DNA of 64,000 nt from Allium sativum (Eukaryota > Streptophyta > Magnoliopsida > Asparagales > Amaryllidaceae), in NCBI GenBank assembly GCA_030737875.1, contig CM060915.1, positions 630,356,786-630,420,785 of the forward strand, in the 5' to 3' direction. Position numbers and translations under genes: made by a program. Of the stretch, positions 33,218-45,071 are shown in pieces (within the stretch, counting starts at the first letter, position 1; the number at the start of each line of letters is the position of its first letter). The notes under the pieces were generated by a model that ran no database searches, had not been told where the DNA came from, and saw nothing but the letters and a program-made list of their open reading frames with translations.

Positions 33218-36200
33218 GATTGATTGTGGTTGAAAAATACCCGTTTGTGGTTGAGAAATATTGTGTTGAAACCACATAGGATTAGTTTGTGGAAATAAAA
33301 AAAATATACATGCCGCCTGCGTGCGAACTAGATGCATGATTCTCCATTGTCAAAAGCTGCGAGGCTTTAAGGTAGAGCGAGGAGCCGTACTAGGGACTGT
33401 CCCGGTTTTAACTACCCTGCCGTTATGCTGCCGAAATTTTGAATAATATTCATGTGTTAGAATTATTTTCATTTGTTGAAACTATATTTATTCGTTGTAT
33501 AGAAAACCTTCATGTGTTGAATTGAAATTCATTCGTTGAATAGAATTCATGTGTTGAATGGTATTCGTGTTTTTAAATATAAAAATAACCTTTTTATCTA
33601 TATATACAAACTATAGAAAACCTTCATGTGTTGAATTGAAATTCATTCGTTGAATAGAATTCATGTGTTGAATGGTATTCGTGTTTTTAAATATAAAAAT
33701 CACCTTTTAATCTATATATACAAACTATAGAAAACCTTCATGTGTTGAATTGAAATTCATTCGTTGAATAGAATTCATGTGTTGAATGGTATTTGTGTTT
33801 TTAAATATAAAAATCATCTTTTTACCTTTATATACAAACTATAGAAAACCTTCATGTGTTGAATCGAAATTCATTCATTGAATAGAATTCATGTGTTGAA
33901 TGGTATTCGTGTTTTTAAATAAAAAAATCACCTTTTTATCTATATATACAAACTATAGAAAACCTTCATGTGTTGAATCGAAATTCATTCGTTGAATTGA
34001 AATTCATGTGTTGAATGGTATTCATATTTTAAAATAAATTGTTTTATAATAAAAATCATATTTTTATCATCTATATGAACTATATAAAATAGTCATGTTT
34101 TGAAATAAATGGTTTTATAATAAAAATCCTATTTTATCACCTATATGAACTATAGAAAATAATCGTGTTTTGAAATGAATTGTTTTATAATAAAAATCAC
34201 ATTTTTACTATATACATGAATTGTTAAAAATAGTGAAGTGTTGAAATAGAAGACAGTTAGATAAAAATATCATTTTAATCAAATGTATGAAAGGAATATA
34301 GTTTTGAAATCGAAGAATCGATATAAATATATATAAATAGAACTGAAATATATCGAATAACGAAGCTGCAGTTCATATTTTGAAACCGTGATTTCAAACG
34401 ATTAGTGCGGGAGATCCGACCATCGGATTTTCCCGAAACCGCAACCGTTGGGTTCGCTTTGGAAATATCTTTCCAATGGCACCAACTTTGTAAAAATACA
34501 ATGGTTGGATTGTCTGGAATGTTTAATTCAAATCTAAAGAAAAACAGCGCAAGAATCGATTATATATATATATATAATTATATTTAATCGAATAACGACG
34601 CTGCAGTTCGTATTTTGAAATCGAAACTTCAAACGATTATACCAGGAGATCCGACCGTCGGATTTTCCCGAAACTGGAACCATTGGATCCGTTTTGAAAA
34701 GATATTTTTAATGATGTAAATTTTATGAAGATCCAACGGTTAGATTTTCATATAAGTGTAAATCAAATCTGAAGAAAAACAGTGCCACGACCGCGTTATG
34801 GCCCGAAGCGTCGTTTGAATAAATTGGCTATTTTAAAATAAATAAAAATAGCGATAAATCGTTATAAAATATTATAAACAATATGGATGTGAAATTTAGA
34901 AACTAACTAAAGGTTGGCTAAGTCGAATGGTTTCCTGGATTTTGATCTGATGTTGGTTTCGGCCTTCGGGGTTAATATTTGGGAAATCGTTCTCTTACTG
35001 ATTTACGGTTAGTGACTAATGAATTGAAATGATGCGTATGTGTATTTTTGTTTCACTTGTTTATCATATACGCGAGTTGTTCAGAAAGACCGGGTTTATG
35101 CCATTCTGAATAACTGAATCGACGATAAGAAATCGAAGATGAAGACGGTGGTTGAAGACCGGAAATCTTCACCTTGTTTGGATGGTAACTGATGTCCTGA
35201 TTGGGAGGCATCCCGAAATATGGATAATGAGTGGTGGTCGTCCAGATGTACGGGGAGATCGATGGGTTGCGAGGTATATAGTGCCTCCGGTTTCGTTCCG
35301 ACCTAGAACAGACTTGTAAATGGACTGTGTGTCTGACATTGGATTTTATTCTGTGTTGATTGATCTCTATTAAATATACATCTGTTTAGCGGCGGAGAAT
35401 TTATTCTTTTGCTTAACGCCCTTCTCTGAAATGCACGAGCTCGGAGGTTGTATATCGATGGATATCAGTCGCATGGCATGAATTGCTAGTGTGGCATGCC
35501 TAAATGGCAAATGATCAGGGCTTCTGTTGAAAAGCAAAGTCTTGTGGTGATGATCAAAGCACCTCTTGTGTGGCGTAGCTTTGTGTATAACGTGAATTCG
35601 CGAGCCTCACACCCTGATATGAACCAGAAACGGGAGAAGGACCTCAGGAAGGGCATGCGTTTCTTTCTAGCTAGGAGTTGTGTCGGTGTTTTTACACGGC
35701 CTGACATTTTACTTATGTGGATGATCGATAGCGAGGCGCCTCGGATATATCGGGCAATTCGGGACCGATGGAGTCATTCATTGGCTCATTTGCGCCCCAT
35801 AGGGCGGGGAGACGTATTGTTCAGGCATTTTAATCCACATCGGTGGACCTGCCCTGTCGCTCTAAGGGTCAATGCGTTCTGATCTTGAGACATTGTAGGC
35901 TAGATTTTCTCGAATTCGGTAAGGACTATCTTTTGCTTTGGTTCATGACGGAAATCCAATTTCCAAATACGACACCGTGCGGTTTTGATTGTATATATAT
36001 ATATAGCGACATGATATATGGTACCCATGACGTCTATGATTGATAGTTATGATTCGAAATTGTTTTTGAAACATATAAACACTAGTAATAATATCAAATG
36101 CTTTTGTTTTATTCGTATCAAGCATATTTTGGCCATTATAAGGTAAAACTCTATCCTCCGGTTTGCGTTGCATTGTGTGGTGGGAACTGAATCTTATAAT

Positions 36201-36738
36201 GGCTTCATTTTTATAAAAAAGCATTGCGATATTTAAAAGAATGATTTGTTTTAAAGCACTGGCAATCCAATGGAGTAAACCCGTTCCACGAAAGTGGCGT
36301 GGTCCTGTGATTAGCCATATTATAAATGTGTTAAGTAGATTTATCATACCAGTCCCATGACTGACTCGTAGTTTGTTTCACTTTCAAACTCGGGTGCCCC
36401 TTTTTCTACACGGGCAGCCTTGTATTCAGGTTTAGCTGCCTCTTTCTGGATAGCTGGAGCTGAAGATGGATTCTATTATTTATCTCTTTTTATGCTGTTC
36501 AGCTCCTATTGTACATATTATGTTTGTTTCCGCTGTAGACATTTATGTATAGATGAACTGTATTTGTACTAAGTATGATCCTGTATACTGTGTAACTCTG
36601 ATGATTACGTTTATCCAGTATATTCTATTATGCATTATCTGGTGTATTTATTTATTTCTGTTCTGCTATTATCTGTTTATGTGTTATATTCCAAGGATTA
36701 CCCTTGCCACCGTCAGTACGAGGTTTGGGGTCGTCTCA
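33218..36738 (+). repeat. Solo LTR E, second part
   Basis: This continues E after element A; bases 33213-33217 are the right TSD copy of A. It contains a 114-bp tandem array (33507-34020), a tandem duplication of period about 240 bp (about 34345-34795), the module shared with D and G (34945-35025) and the region corresponding to the C LTR end. It closes GGGGTCGTCTCA. The 128-codon frame at 35496-35882 has no family match I recognise and lies in conserved LTR sequence, so it is not called as a gene. Confidence 0.9.
33507..34020. repeat. 114-bp tandem repeat array in E
   Basis: Units begin CCTTCATGTGTTGAAT at 33507, 33621, 33735, 33849 and 33963 (partial), exactly 114 bp apart and nearly identical. 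The C LTRs have only irregular versions of these motifs at this place, so the array expanded in E. Confidence 0.95.
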
Positions 36739-37295
36739 CTTTAGTTTTAATTATACTTGCCTCTATCACTCGACTTTATCCTTCGACCTTTAGGTAGAAA
36801 CTAATGGGTGTAAACATTTGTTTAAGACATGTTATGTTTGATGGTTGCAAGCGGATGCACGTGGTTGCTAGTGATTGCCAGTGGATGCATATACACACAC
36901 TAGGCACTAGATCGGGTCAAAAACACTTTCATACTACATATGGATGTGTATGCATTTTTTTATGGATGTGAATTGGTTGACTTAGCACATGGTGGTTTCA
37001 TATGAATGAACGGTTGTGCACTCATATAGAAATGATATGCATCAAATAGGAATACTGCATACATGGGGAACTCATGGCACTGACATAATTCGCATTAAGG
37101 AGGTCAACTGAATCAGTAGACCGCTTGATCTTTGCATTAAATAAGGAACATATACACACACTTTTGCATATGTTCATACAACATTAGAAGTTTTCTAAGG
37201 ACATTGGATGCTTGTGGATGATGGTTGAGTAGATGGATGACCGGATGGTAAGACACATTCTTCTTAACTTGAAGATTTCGGGGACGAAATCCTTT
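36739..37295 (+). other. 3' untranslated internal tail of element D
   Basis: Starts with E's right TSD (CTTTA, 36739-36743), then matches A's tail (CTTTAGGTAGAAAC, GTGGTTGC repeats, AAGGAGGTCAACTGAATCAG). No coding potential. RT, RNase H and integrase that should precede it are absent. Confidence 0.85.
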
Positions 37296-37308
37296 AAGGA
37301 GGGAAGAA
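37296..37308 (+). other. Polypurine tract, element D
   Basis: AAGGAGGGAAGAA directly before the 3' LTR start. Confidence 0.92.
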
Positions 37309-37559
37309 TGTAACACCCCGTATTTTCTGTAAACGTATAAGTAACAAATTAGAGAATAATTAATTTTTAAAATATGAATCAAGGGAAATGGGTTGCTCCA
37401 TTGCGTTTATCTCCAAATTCTGCTTGGAAACGAGTCCGAGTTTTCGAGAAACGGAGTCCGTACGAGGGAGGTATGACCCTCCGAAGTTTTAGGAATTTTC
37501 AGAACCGAAAACATCTTGAAATTCGAATTCAAAATTCGAATTCAAACGCCAGCGCAGAC

Positions 37560-37645
37560 TGGGACCAGGTCGACCTAGGGGGTCGACACTATGGTCGACC
37601 TCCCAGGGACCAGGTTGACCTAGGGGTCGACCTGGTGACAGAACC
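37560..37645. promoter_or_regulatory. GTCGAC hairpin cluster (D 3' LTR)
   Basis: Repeated GGTCGACC palindromes, including ACCAGGTTGACC against GGTCGACCTGGT with a four-base loop. It lies about 100 bp upstream of the TATA box at 37715. Confidence 0.5.
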
Positions 37646-37714
37646 CAGTTCTGAGCCTGGGTTCATTCTGATGTATCTGGTCACGTTTTCTATCTAGATT
37701 CGTCCGCCTAATCC

Positions 37715-37724
37715 TATATAAACA
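37715..37724 (+). promoter_or_regulatory. Putative TATA box, D 3' LTR
   Basis: TATATAAACA at the position of TATATAAATA in the 5' LTR. Confidence 0.5.
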
Positions 37725-39140
37725 TCCTCCTAGCCTCATTCTCTTTACACCATTTTATTCTCTCCTTATGCTGCCTCTGAAATATTATAAATAAATAAAA
37801 TAATGGCGTCTCTGCTCTGCTGGAATCAAAACTAGAAATAGTGCATCTTCTTCCAAATCCGAATTAGGTTAAAAGAGAACTACTGCAGCTCTTCTTCTAT
37901 AATCCAATCAAGGCAAGCACAGTTATTTTTATATACGAATTTTAATTATGATCGTGACATGGTTGTAAATCTGAGTCGGAGGTTATGCATATTCTGTTCT
38001 GTTTAGATCTATCCTATTGTAACTATTATGTATCTCTCTTCTTTTTGTTCTATAGCCAGGCAACCATGAGTCTGAGCCAAATCTCATAAGAGATTGACGC
38101 ACGAATGCTAAACTTTTGGGGGCAAATAATGAATGATGCATAAATTGGGCATGACTGATCTGTGACTGATTTGAGGAAAGAATATAGGTTGTAGCTAGAA
38201 CATAAATCTGAGACATATGGCTAGACATGTTTGAAACATAAAGTGTATTGAACATATGACTTGAGGCATAGAAGAATATTGGACATATGACTTAGGATTT
38301 GGGCGTAAAGATTTAACTGTAATTAAGCAATTGATTTAGATACATAGCACATGTTGTAATTCAGGACATAAGTTGGAGGCATATTATATGAGATTATTTA
38401 TGACTTAGAATATAAAGGACATAAGTTGTAATTCTAGATCTGGACATACTTTATATATTATAGTCTGTAATTTAGAAGAAGGAGGATTATTTTGTGTATA
38501 ACTTAGGCATAAAAACATATATTAAATAGGATAACCATTAATGTGAACACGCCTAAAAGTGGGTTTTTGGATATATGACATGCATTGTAATCCACGGCTA
38601 AATTTGGCATAATTTATATGTAAGGTTTTTGGAGAATATTCTGAACTATGCAAGTTTAACAAAAATTTGGGACATATGTTATATCGTGGATTATGACTAT
38701 AATTTAGGCTTATAAGTTTAGGCTTACTTTATGAATTAGGCAAGATATGTGAATAGGACTTTAAGGAATGTTTAATCGACTAAAACTGTTATCTGTTTAA
38801 TATGCTAAATTTGCCTAATCTACTAAATTTGTTACCTGTTTAATCTACTGAATTGCCTAAACTGTTAAATATGTTGAATCACCTAATCTGCTAATTGTGC
38901 CCAATCTGCTAAATCTGTTGAGTTGCCTAATATGCTAAATCTGTTGAACCGCCTGAGCTACTAAATCTGTTAGATCTGTTGAAAAGTTGAATGATTGTAA
39001 TTTGTGTAAAACATGTTAATTTGTTTAATCTGTTGTGACTTGAAAAGAAGTCAAATCTGTTAAATTGGCATAATTAGTCTGATAATTGTATCATTTGTAA
39101 TGGAATAAATGGGTTATAATAAAAATGCTGAGACACGAGG

Positions 39141-39331
39141 TTAGACTCATGTTTGCGGTAGAAGCCTGCCCGGACCCAACCGGCTTAACCAGCAACCGCA
39201 AACTGCTAGTCTAATGTGAGAGGTCATAGGCATAAATAAAATATGCTTAGACACGAGGTTAGGTCTGGCTTGTGGCAGAAGTCTACCCGGAACCGCCCGG
39301 CTTATCTAGCGGCCACAAGCTACCGACCTAA
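39141..39331 (+). other. Tandem LTR stem-loop pair (D 3' LTR)
   Basis: Hairpin 1 (39141-39214) pairs TTAGAC with GTCTAA and GTTTGCGGT with ACCGCAAAC perfectly. Hairpin 2 (39259-39331) pairs TTAGGTC with GACCTAA and GCTTGTGGC with GGCCACAAGC. This is the best-preserved copy of the module. Confidence 0.82.
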
Positions 39332-40827
39332 TGTGAGAGGTCTGCGCATTAATATTTAATTAATGCAAATCTGAGATAAATATGATGTCTAAAACGTGTT
39401 GGTTAGATAGGGCTATACCAACTGGAATGATGAATTAATAAACCTGTTTCATGAATCTATAGGCCCAATACAAAGTTAGACAATCTGTAAGTCTGTTAAA
39501 ACTGTACATCTGATCCGTTAGTCTGAAAACCTATTAACCTGATTTTTCTGATCTATGAACTAGGTGACTTGAACACTGTATGTCTGAAAACTTGTAAACA
39601 AGTTAATCTGAAATCTGTTAGTCTGGGGACACAAGGTTAGGAGGGAAAATACTTGTGTCATCTGTTGTTTGGGACCCATATTAGTCAGTAACCCTTTCTG
39701 GAATCAAAACTATGACCCAACAGTAGGTAGGGTCCGGGCACGCTTACTGAACTAATTATAAGCGGTTCATTCTGATAATGGCGAGGGGTGTTGATGGTGC
39801 GTTCTAATCGGGTCATGTGCGTGCATGGATCCCAGTCTGCCACTGAGGATGTAAGACATCGTGACATCTGTAAATAAGTCTGTGTCATTTAAAGGTTGCC
39901 ACTTTAGGGAGCGATACACCCTTCTGTGGGGCTGGCATAGGGTATTTATGTATTAGGGAGCCGATCGCTTGGGGTAGATTTAGGGTACACTTAGTTCTGT
40001 CTGTTTCCGTTGGGGTACCGTATGTTTCTGTTGGGTGATAACACCTGTCTGTTTCTGCGTGGTACTGTCTGTTGGAGTGGTAAAGGCCCACTTACTAGTG
40101 TACACCTAATTCTAACATTCTGTTTCCGTAAGGATTATTCTATTTCTGTTTCTATACCTTCTGTTCGGGTGGTGAAGGACCATTATTCTGTTTTTGTTTA
40201 GACATTAGGGTAACACCTAATCCTATTATACTAGTATTAGTGCAGAGAAGTAAAATATAAGTAAGAAGCATAACTTGGGCTATATCATTCTGTTTCTTCT
40301 GTTTAGCTTAAGTATATTTGTTACTCCTGTTGATATTGTCTCTTAACCAGCTTTATTTTCATGTCGTGATATTATTATCTGTTCATATGCTGAAATTCAC
40401 TGGACTTGCCAGACTTTGTGTCTGACCTTGCTTGTTTTTGCCCCTTCTCTTTCGTCCCTCCCCCCACCCCCCGCCCCCCAGGTTTGTAGGGTGGAAATCT
40501 AGGAGCTTGATTTGGTCTTTCTCTGCTTGAAGTATTTCTTGGCCTTGGCTCTATCTTTCCATGGCAGTTTATGCTGGGGGATTATGATTTTAAAAACTAT
40601 GTATTCTGAAGGCTCTTGTACAAGACTGATATTTTTTATACTTGAATTTTGATATTGTGATTTGAGAAGATGTAACCAAACTTACTTCGGTTTCTGTGGT
40701 AATAAAGTTATAAATTTTCAAGTACTGTTTTATCTGTCTTGTAAATTTTTGTTCTGTCTACTAAAACCCTCCATCAAAGTTAAAGCATTCCCTTTGTGAG
40801 TGACCTTAATAGAGGTGGGGTGTTACA

Positions 40828-42568
40828 GAATTGGTGATATCGAATAATTTAACCATTGAAATGAAATGATTTGAAATTCTAAATATACGTGAATTGTTTG
40901 AAAAGGCCGAGTTAATTCTCATTTCAAATAATTGATCGACGATTGAAAGTCGAAGATATGAAGACTATGCAAGACTGATGATCTGCACGTCGAATGGAGG
41001 GGTGCTACTGATGCTCATGATGGGAGTAACTACCTTGAAGGGGCTGAAGTAGTAGCCTCCCAGACGTACTTGTTGATTGTACGGATATGCGAGGTATTGA
41101 GTGCCTCCGGTTTCGTTCAAACCTAGAATGAACGTGTAAATGGACTGTGTGTCTAACATTGGATTTTGTTCTGTGCTGATTGATCTCTATTACATATATA
41201 TCTGTTTGGTGGCAGAGAATTTATTCTCTTGCTTAACGCCCTTCTCTGAAACGTACAAGCTCATAGGTTATATATCGATAGAGATCAGTCGTATGGAGTG
41301 AATTGCCTTTGTAGCATGCCTAAGTGGCAGATGATCAAGGCTTCTGTTGAAAAGCAAAGTCTTGTGGTTGATGATCAAAGCACGGCCTGTGTGGCATAGC
41401 TTTGTGTATAACGTGAAATCGCGAGCCTCACACCTTGGTATGAACTAGAAACGGGAGAGGACCTTAGGGAGAGCATGCATTTCCTTCTAGCTAGGGTGGT
41501 GTCAGTGACCTACCAGCCCTGACATTTATCTTACTTTCACCTGTGTGGTTGTTGCTGTTGCGAGGCGCCTCGGATATATCGGTGGCTGTGTGAAGCCGAT
41601 GGAGTCATTTGGCTCGTTGACGCCCCAAAGGGCGGGGAAACGCAGTGTTCAGGCATTTTAATCCACATCGATGGACCGGCCCTGACGATCCAAGGGTCAT
41701 TCGAGCTCTGATCCTGAGACACGGGTTAGAGCGTCTCGAATTCAGTAAGGACTATCTTTTGCCTTGGTTCAGGATGGAAATCCAATTTCCAAATACGACA
41801 CCATGCGGTTTTGATTGTATACCTATATATGGCGACATAGTGGTATGGGGCATTAATGCTGTCTATGATTGATACTTATGATTTGAAAATTTTTTTGAAA
41901 CATATAAACACTAGTAATAATATCAAATGCTTTTATTTTATTCGTATCAAGCATATTTTGGTCATTATAAGGTAAAACTCTATCCCCTGGTTTGTGTTGC
42001 ATTGTGTGATGGGAAATGAGTCTTATAATGGCTTCACTTTTATAAAAAGCATTGCGATGTTTAAAAGATTTACTTGTTTTTAAGCACTGGCAATCCCAAT
42101 GGAGTAAACCCGTTCTGCGAAAGAGGCGTGGTCCTGTGATTGGCCATATTATAAAATATGTTAAGTAGATTTTTCATACCAGTCCCATGACTGACTCGTA
42201 GTTTGTTTCACTTGCAAACTCGGGTGCCCTTTTTCTACACAGGCAGCCTTGTATTCAGGTTTAGCAGGCTCTTTCGGGATAGCTGGAGCTGAAGATGGAT
42301 TCTGTCATTTATCTCTTTTTATGCTGTTCAACTCCTATTGTACACAATATGTTTGTTTTCCGCTGTGGACATTTATGTATCGCTGAACTTTATTTTGTAC
42401 TAATTATGATCCTGTATACTGTGTAACTATGATGATTATGTTTATCCAGTGTATTCTATTCTACATTATCTGGTGTATTTATTTATTTCTGTTCTACTGT
42501 TATCTGTTTATGTGTTATATTCCAAAGATTACCCTTGCCACTGTCTTATAGGGTTTGGGGTCGTCACA
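40828..42568 (+). repeat. 5' LTR of element C, second part
   Basis: Begins with the right TSD copy of D (GAATT, 40828-40832) and continues C's LTR to GGGGTCGTCACA. It matches 51495-53235. It includes the conserved GGTTTCGTTC...AATGAAC segment near 41109 and a hairpin-like GAGAATTTATTCTC at about 41217. The short frames here are not genes. Confidence 0.93.
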
Positions 42569-42572
42569 AACG

Positions 42573-42584
42573 TGGCATCATAGC
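42573..42584 (+). other. Primer-binding site, element C
   Basis: TGGCATCATAGC differs at two positions from the TGGTATCAGAGC of A, B and D. It lies four bases after the LTR end, where a PBS should be. Either it has mutated or it uses a variant primer. Confidence 0.75.
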
Positions 42585-42820
42585 TTTGGTTAACCTTTGT
42601 TCTGGAATATAACATATTAACGATCTCGTCAAAAATAGAACCAGTAGTGTTCTTGGACGAATGGCTCATTACAGATAGGATCAGTAAGGTCCTAGTATGA
42701 GTAAAGCAGAATGAAATACACCTCGATAGACACATTTACATTCAAGTATATGTTTCTATGTTTTATAATATCTTTTCTGTTGACCTGACACTTGGTCTTC
42801 TATTTGCAAACGCACTAGAA

Positions 42821-43740
42821 ATGAGTGGTAGAAACAGAGGAAGTAATGTAGACCCAAATATTGAGGCTCTAGTAAAGAGGTATCGAAATCTGGGTGGATC
42901 ACCATTCTTGGGCAAAAAATCCATTATGGAAACACAAGCTTGGATTCGTTCTGCTAAGAAAATCTTTGAAGGCTTAAAAGTGAGTGATGACCAGAAAAGA
43001 TTACTAGCATCTTGGGCACTCAAAGAAGAAGCTTTGTTCTGGTGGGATTCGATTATTAAGGATAATCCAGAAGGTAATATTACCTGGGATAGATTTAAAG
43101 AGATTTTCAGTGAAAGATTTATTCCTCCAGAACAACCGAGCATTTATGTGATGAATTTCATTATCTGATACAAGGAGATATGACCATTCCGGAATATCAT
43201 AAGAAATTCAATGAACTTTCTCATTTTGCCCCTCATCTAATTCAAGATCCAAATAGGAAGAATCTGAGGTTTATTAATGGTCTTCAAAGAAAATACCATA
43301 ATAATGTGATGGGCCATGTGAAGCTTCCTTTTCCTGAAATGATATACATGGCTTATCAATATGAAGATCTAGATAAGCGAGGCCTTTTTGTCGATGAAGA
43401 GGAAGTTAGTTTTAGCAATAAAAGGAAGTTTGAAACTAATAGACCAGAGACAAGTGCAGAGCCTGAGGCCAGTACGAAGTCTGAGTTCAGAAACAAGCCT
43501 AGATTCAATCGGAAGAAGGTTAAATCTGAGAAAGTGCCAGTAACAACTACCACCTGCTCTAACTGTAATCGGAAAGGGCATTTGGCAATAAACTGTGGAC
43601 CCTTAAAGAAGTGAACAAAAGGTGGACTTCAATCCAAGAAGGGATTTCAAGAGAATAGAAAATGCAGTCAATGCCATCAGGCTGGTCATCTTTCATAGGC
43701 TTGCCAGCTATTCAAGAAATCTGAAAAGGTTCATGTAAAT
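42821..43740 (+). pseudogene. gag: gag of element C
   Basis: The start MSGRNRGSNVDPNIEALV is followed by the capsid-like region (MDTQAWIRS-type motif, ALFWWDSI) to about 43140, where a frameshift moves the rest to the 43180 frame (DMTIPEYHKKFNELS). Two CCHC knuckles follow: CSNCNRKGHLAINC at about 43555 and CSQCHQAGHLS-stop-AC at about 43663. Stops at 43612-43614 and 43696-43698 interrupt them. The gag is distinct from that of A, B and D, so C is another family of the same group. Confidence 0.88.
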
Positions 43741-44275
43741 GAAGTAGCAGAAGTTCCTGGATCCTCATCTAGTCAGGAAAGGCCAGATGTTTTAGAAGGC
43801 ACTCTTACTGTCAAGGATATTCCACTTAAAGTACTATTTGATACATGCGCGTCGCGAAGCTTTATTGCAAAGAATGCGGTTAAGAAACTGGATTTGAATT
43901 TGAAAAAGCTCAAAGAACCCATGATTGTCCATAATCCGGTTGGGGGTTCCGTCGATCTTAGTTGGGTTTGTGGGGCGCCAGTTTCTTTTTCCCATTATTG
44001 GTTCCCTACTGTAGCGATCGTCATGAATTTCACCGAATTTGATCTTATTCTGGGATTGGACTGGTTAACCAAATATGAAGCTGAGGTTAAATGCGCCAAC
44101 AGAGTCGTTAAGGCGGAGATTAAATCAGGTGACTATATAACCATCCCACGTGAAGGCTCGAATTCTGATAGAAAAGATTTTTGGTCAGCTTTAGATGTTT
44201 CTCCTACTCAAATAGAACATGTTCCTGTCGTTACGGAGAATATTCCGGTCGACATTGAAAATATCCCGGTTGTCA
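43741..44275 (+). pseudogene. Aspartic protease of element C (altered active site)
   Basis: The region runs from VNEVAEVPGSSSS through VLFDTCASRSFIA, NPVGGSV and FDLILGLDWLTKY. The active-site motif should read D-T/S-G-A-S, but here the Gly codon has become TGC (Cys), a change expected to inactivate the enzyme. The frame itself is open from the gag stop region through to 44430. Confidence 0.88.
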
Positions 44276-45071
44276 AGAACTATGCGGATGTGTTCGAAGA
44301 AGTTGTTAGCTTACCTCCGCAGAGAGAAATTGATTTTAAAATCTCTTTAGTTCTGAATTCAGGGCCAGTAGTACACACTATTCGAAGAATGACCTTGAAA
44401 GAGAAAGAAAAGCTAGATAATCAAAATTGACAGCTAGTATGGAAGGGTCTAATCAAGCCTAGTTTATCTGATTGGGGAGCAGCAGTGGTATTTGTCCCGA
44501 AGTCAGATGGTACTCTCAGATTATGTGTAGATTATCATGACTTAAATAAGCAGACGCTGAAGAACAAATATCCATTGCCGTAGATTGATGATTTGTTGGA
44601 TCGATTGAATGGCGCAAAAGTGTTTTCACGAATGGACCTAGCTACATGTTGCATCAGCTTCGTATTGCCAAAGAGTGTGTTCCTTTGACAGCATTCAGAG
44701 GGCCAGATTTATTCTACGAGTGGTTAGTAATGTCGTTCGGCTTATGTAACGCTCCAGCTTGTTTCGTCGATCTAATGAGCCGTGTTTTCAGAGAAGTATT
44801 GAATAAATTTGTTCTGGTTTTTGTTGATGATATATTAATCTTCTCTAAATCAGAAAGCGAGCGTGAAAAACATTTGGAACAAGTGTTAGAAATTCTAAGA
44901 AAGAATGTGTTGAAAGCAAAGTTTTCCAAATGTATATTCTGGCAAGAAGAAGTCAAATTTCTTGGCCACGTCGTGTCAAGGTAAGGAATTTCAGTGGATC
45001 CCAGTAAAATCACTACTATTCAGAATTGGAAACAGCCTTGTACGCCAACATAAGTCATAAGTTTTCTCGGG
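44276..45071 (+). pseudogene. Reverse transcriptase of element C
   Basis: Starts with NYADVFEEVVSLPPQREIDF. Stops occur at 44428-44430, 44581-44583 and 44982-44984, and a frameshift near 44645 breaks the DLAT-HQLRI segment. The catalytic motif [10 protein letters not shown] remains intact in the 44646-44984 piece, as does VMSFGLCNAPACFVDLMSRV. The order is RT then RNase H as in all Ty3/gypsy pols. Not translatable as one protein. Confidence 0.88.

Larger units (their letters stand above)
9074..36738 (+). mobile_element. Solo LTR E (with nested A, B)
   Basis: E is a single C-type LTR (9074-10838 plus 33218-36738, net about 5.29 kb) with intact ends TGTAACGGCCC and GTCTCA and the TSD CTTTA at 9069-9073 and 36739-36743. 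No internal region or second LTR is present. E is therefore a solo LTR left by recombination between the two LTRs of a full element that had inserted in D. Element A later inserted into it. Confidence 0.92.
3978..40827 (+). mobile_element. Element D: gag-only LTR retrotransposon (with nested E, A, B)
   Basis: D has LTRs 3978-7484 (3507 bp) and 37309-40827 (3519 bp), a canonical PBS and PPT, and the TSD GAATT at 3973-3977 and 40828-40832. C's own 3' LTR (about 51490) shows the empty site, with a single GAATT. The net internal region without E is only about 2.15 kb. It holds a frameshifted gag and a decayed protease-like stretch, and no RT, RNase H or integrase. This is the structure of a non-autonomous gag-only element that would depend on a relative such as A for pol functions. 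Confidence 0.92.
37309..40827 (+). repeat. 3' LTR of element D
   Basis: 3519 bp, TGTAACACCCCGTA to GGTGTTACA, matching 3978-7484. It contains the GTCGAC cluster (37560-37645), a TATA box (37715-37724), the stem-loop pair (39141-39331) and a C-rich tract ending CAG (40441-40481). The E2F-like palindrome present in the 5' copy is deleted. No supported gene. Confidence 0.93.

Noticed and set aside
33507..34020. A separate tandem-repeat transposon inserted in E
   Set aside because: No TSD or terminal structure at its edges, and the units are built from motifs already present in C-type LTRs.
35496..35882. 128-codon frame in solo LTR E
   Set aside because: The homologous parts of the C and G LTRs have stops in this frame, and no domain is recognised.
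36739..36743. E as a full element with a hidden internal region
   Set aside because: The two E parts join into one LTR of the expected length with CTTTA on both sides and no PBS, PPT or coding sequence between them.
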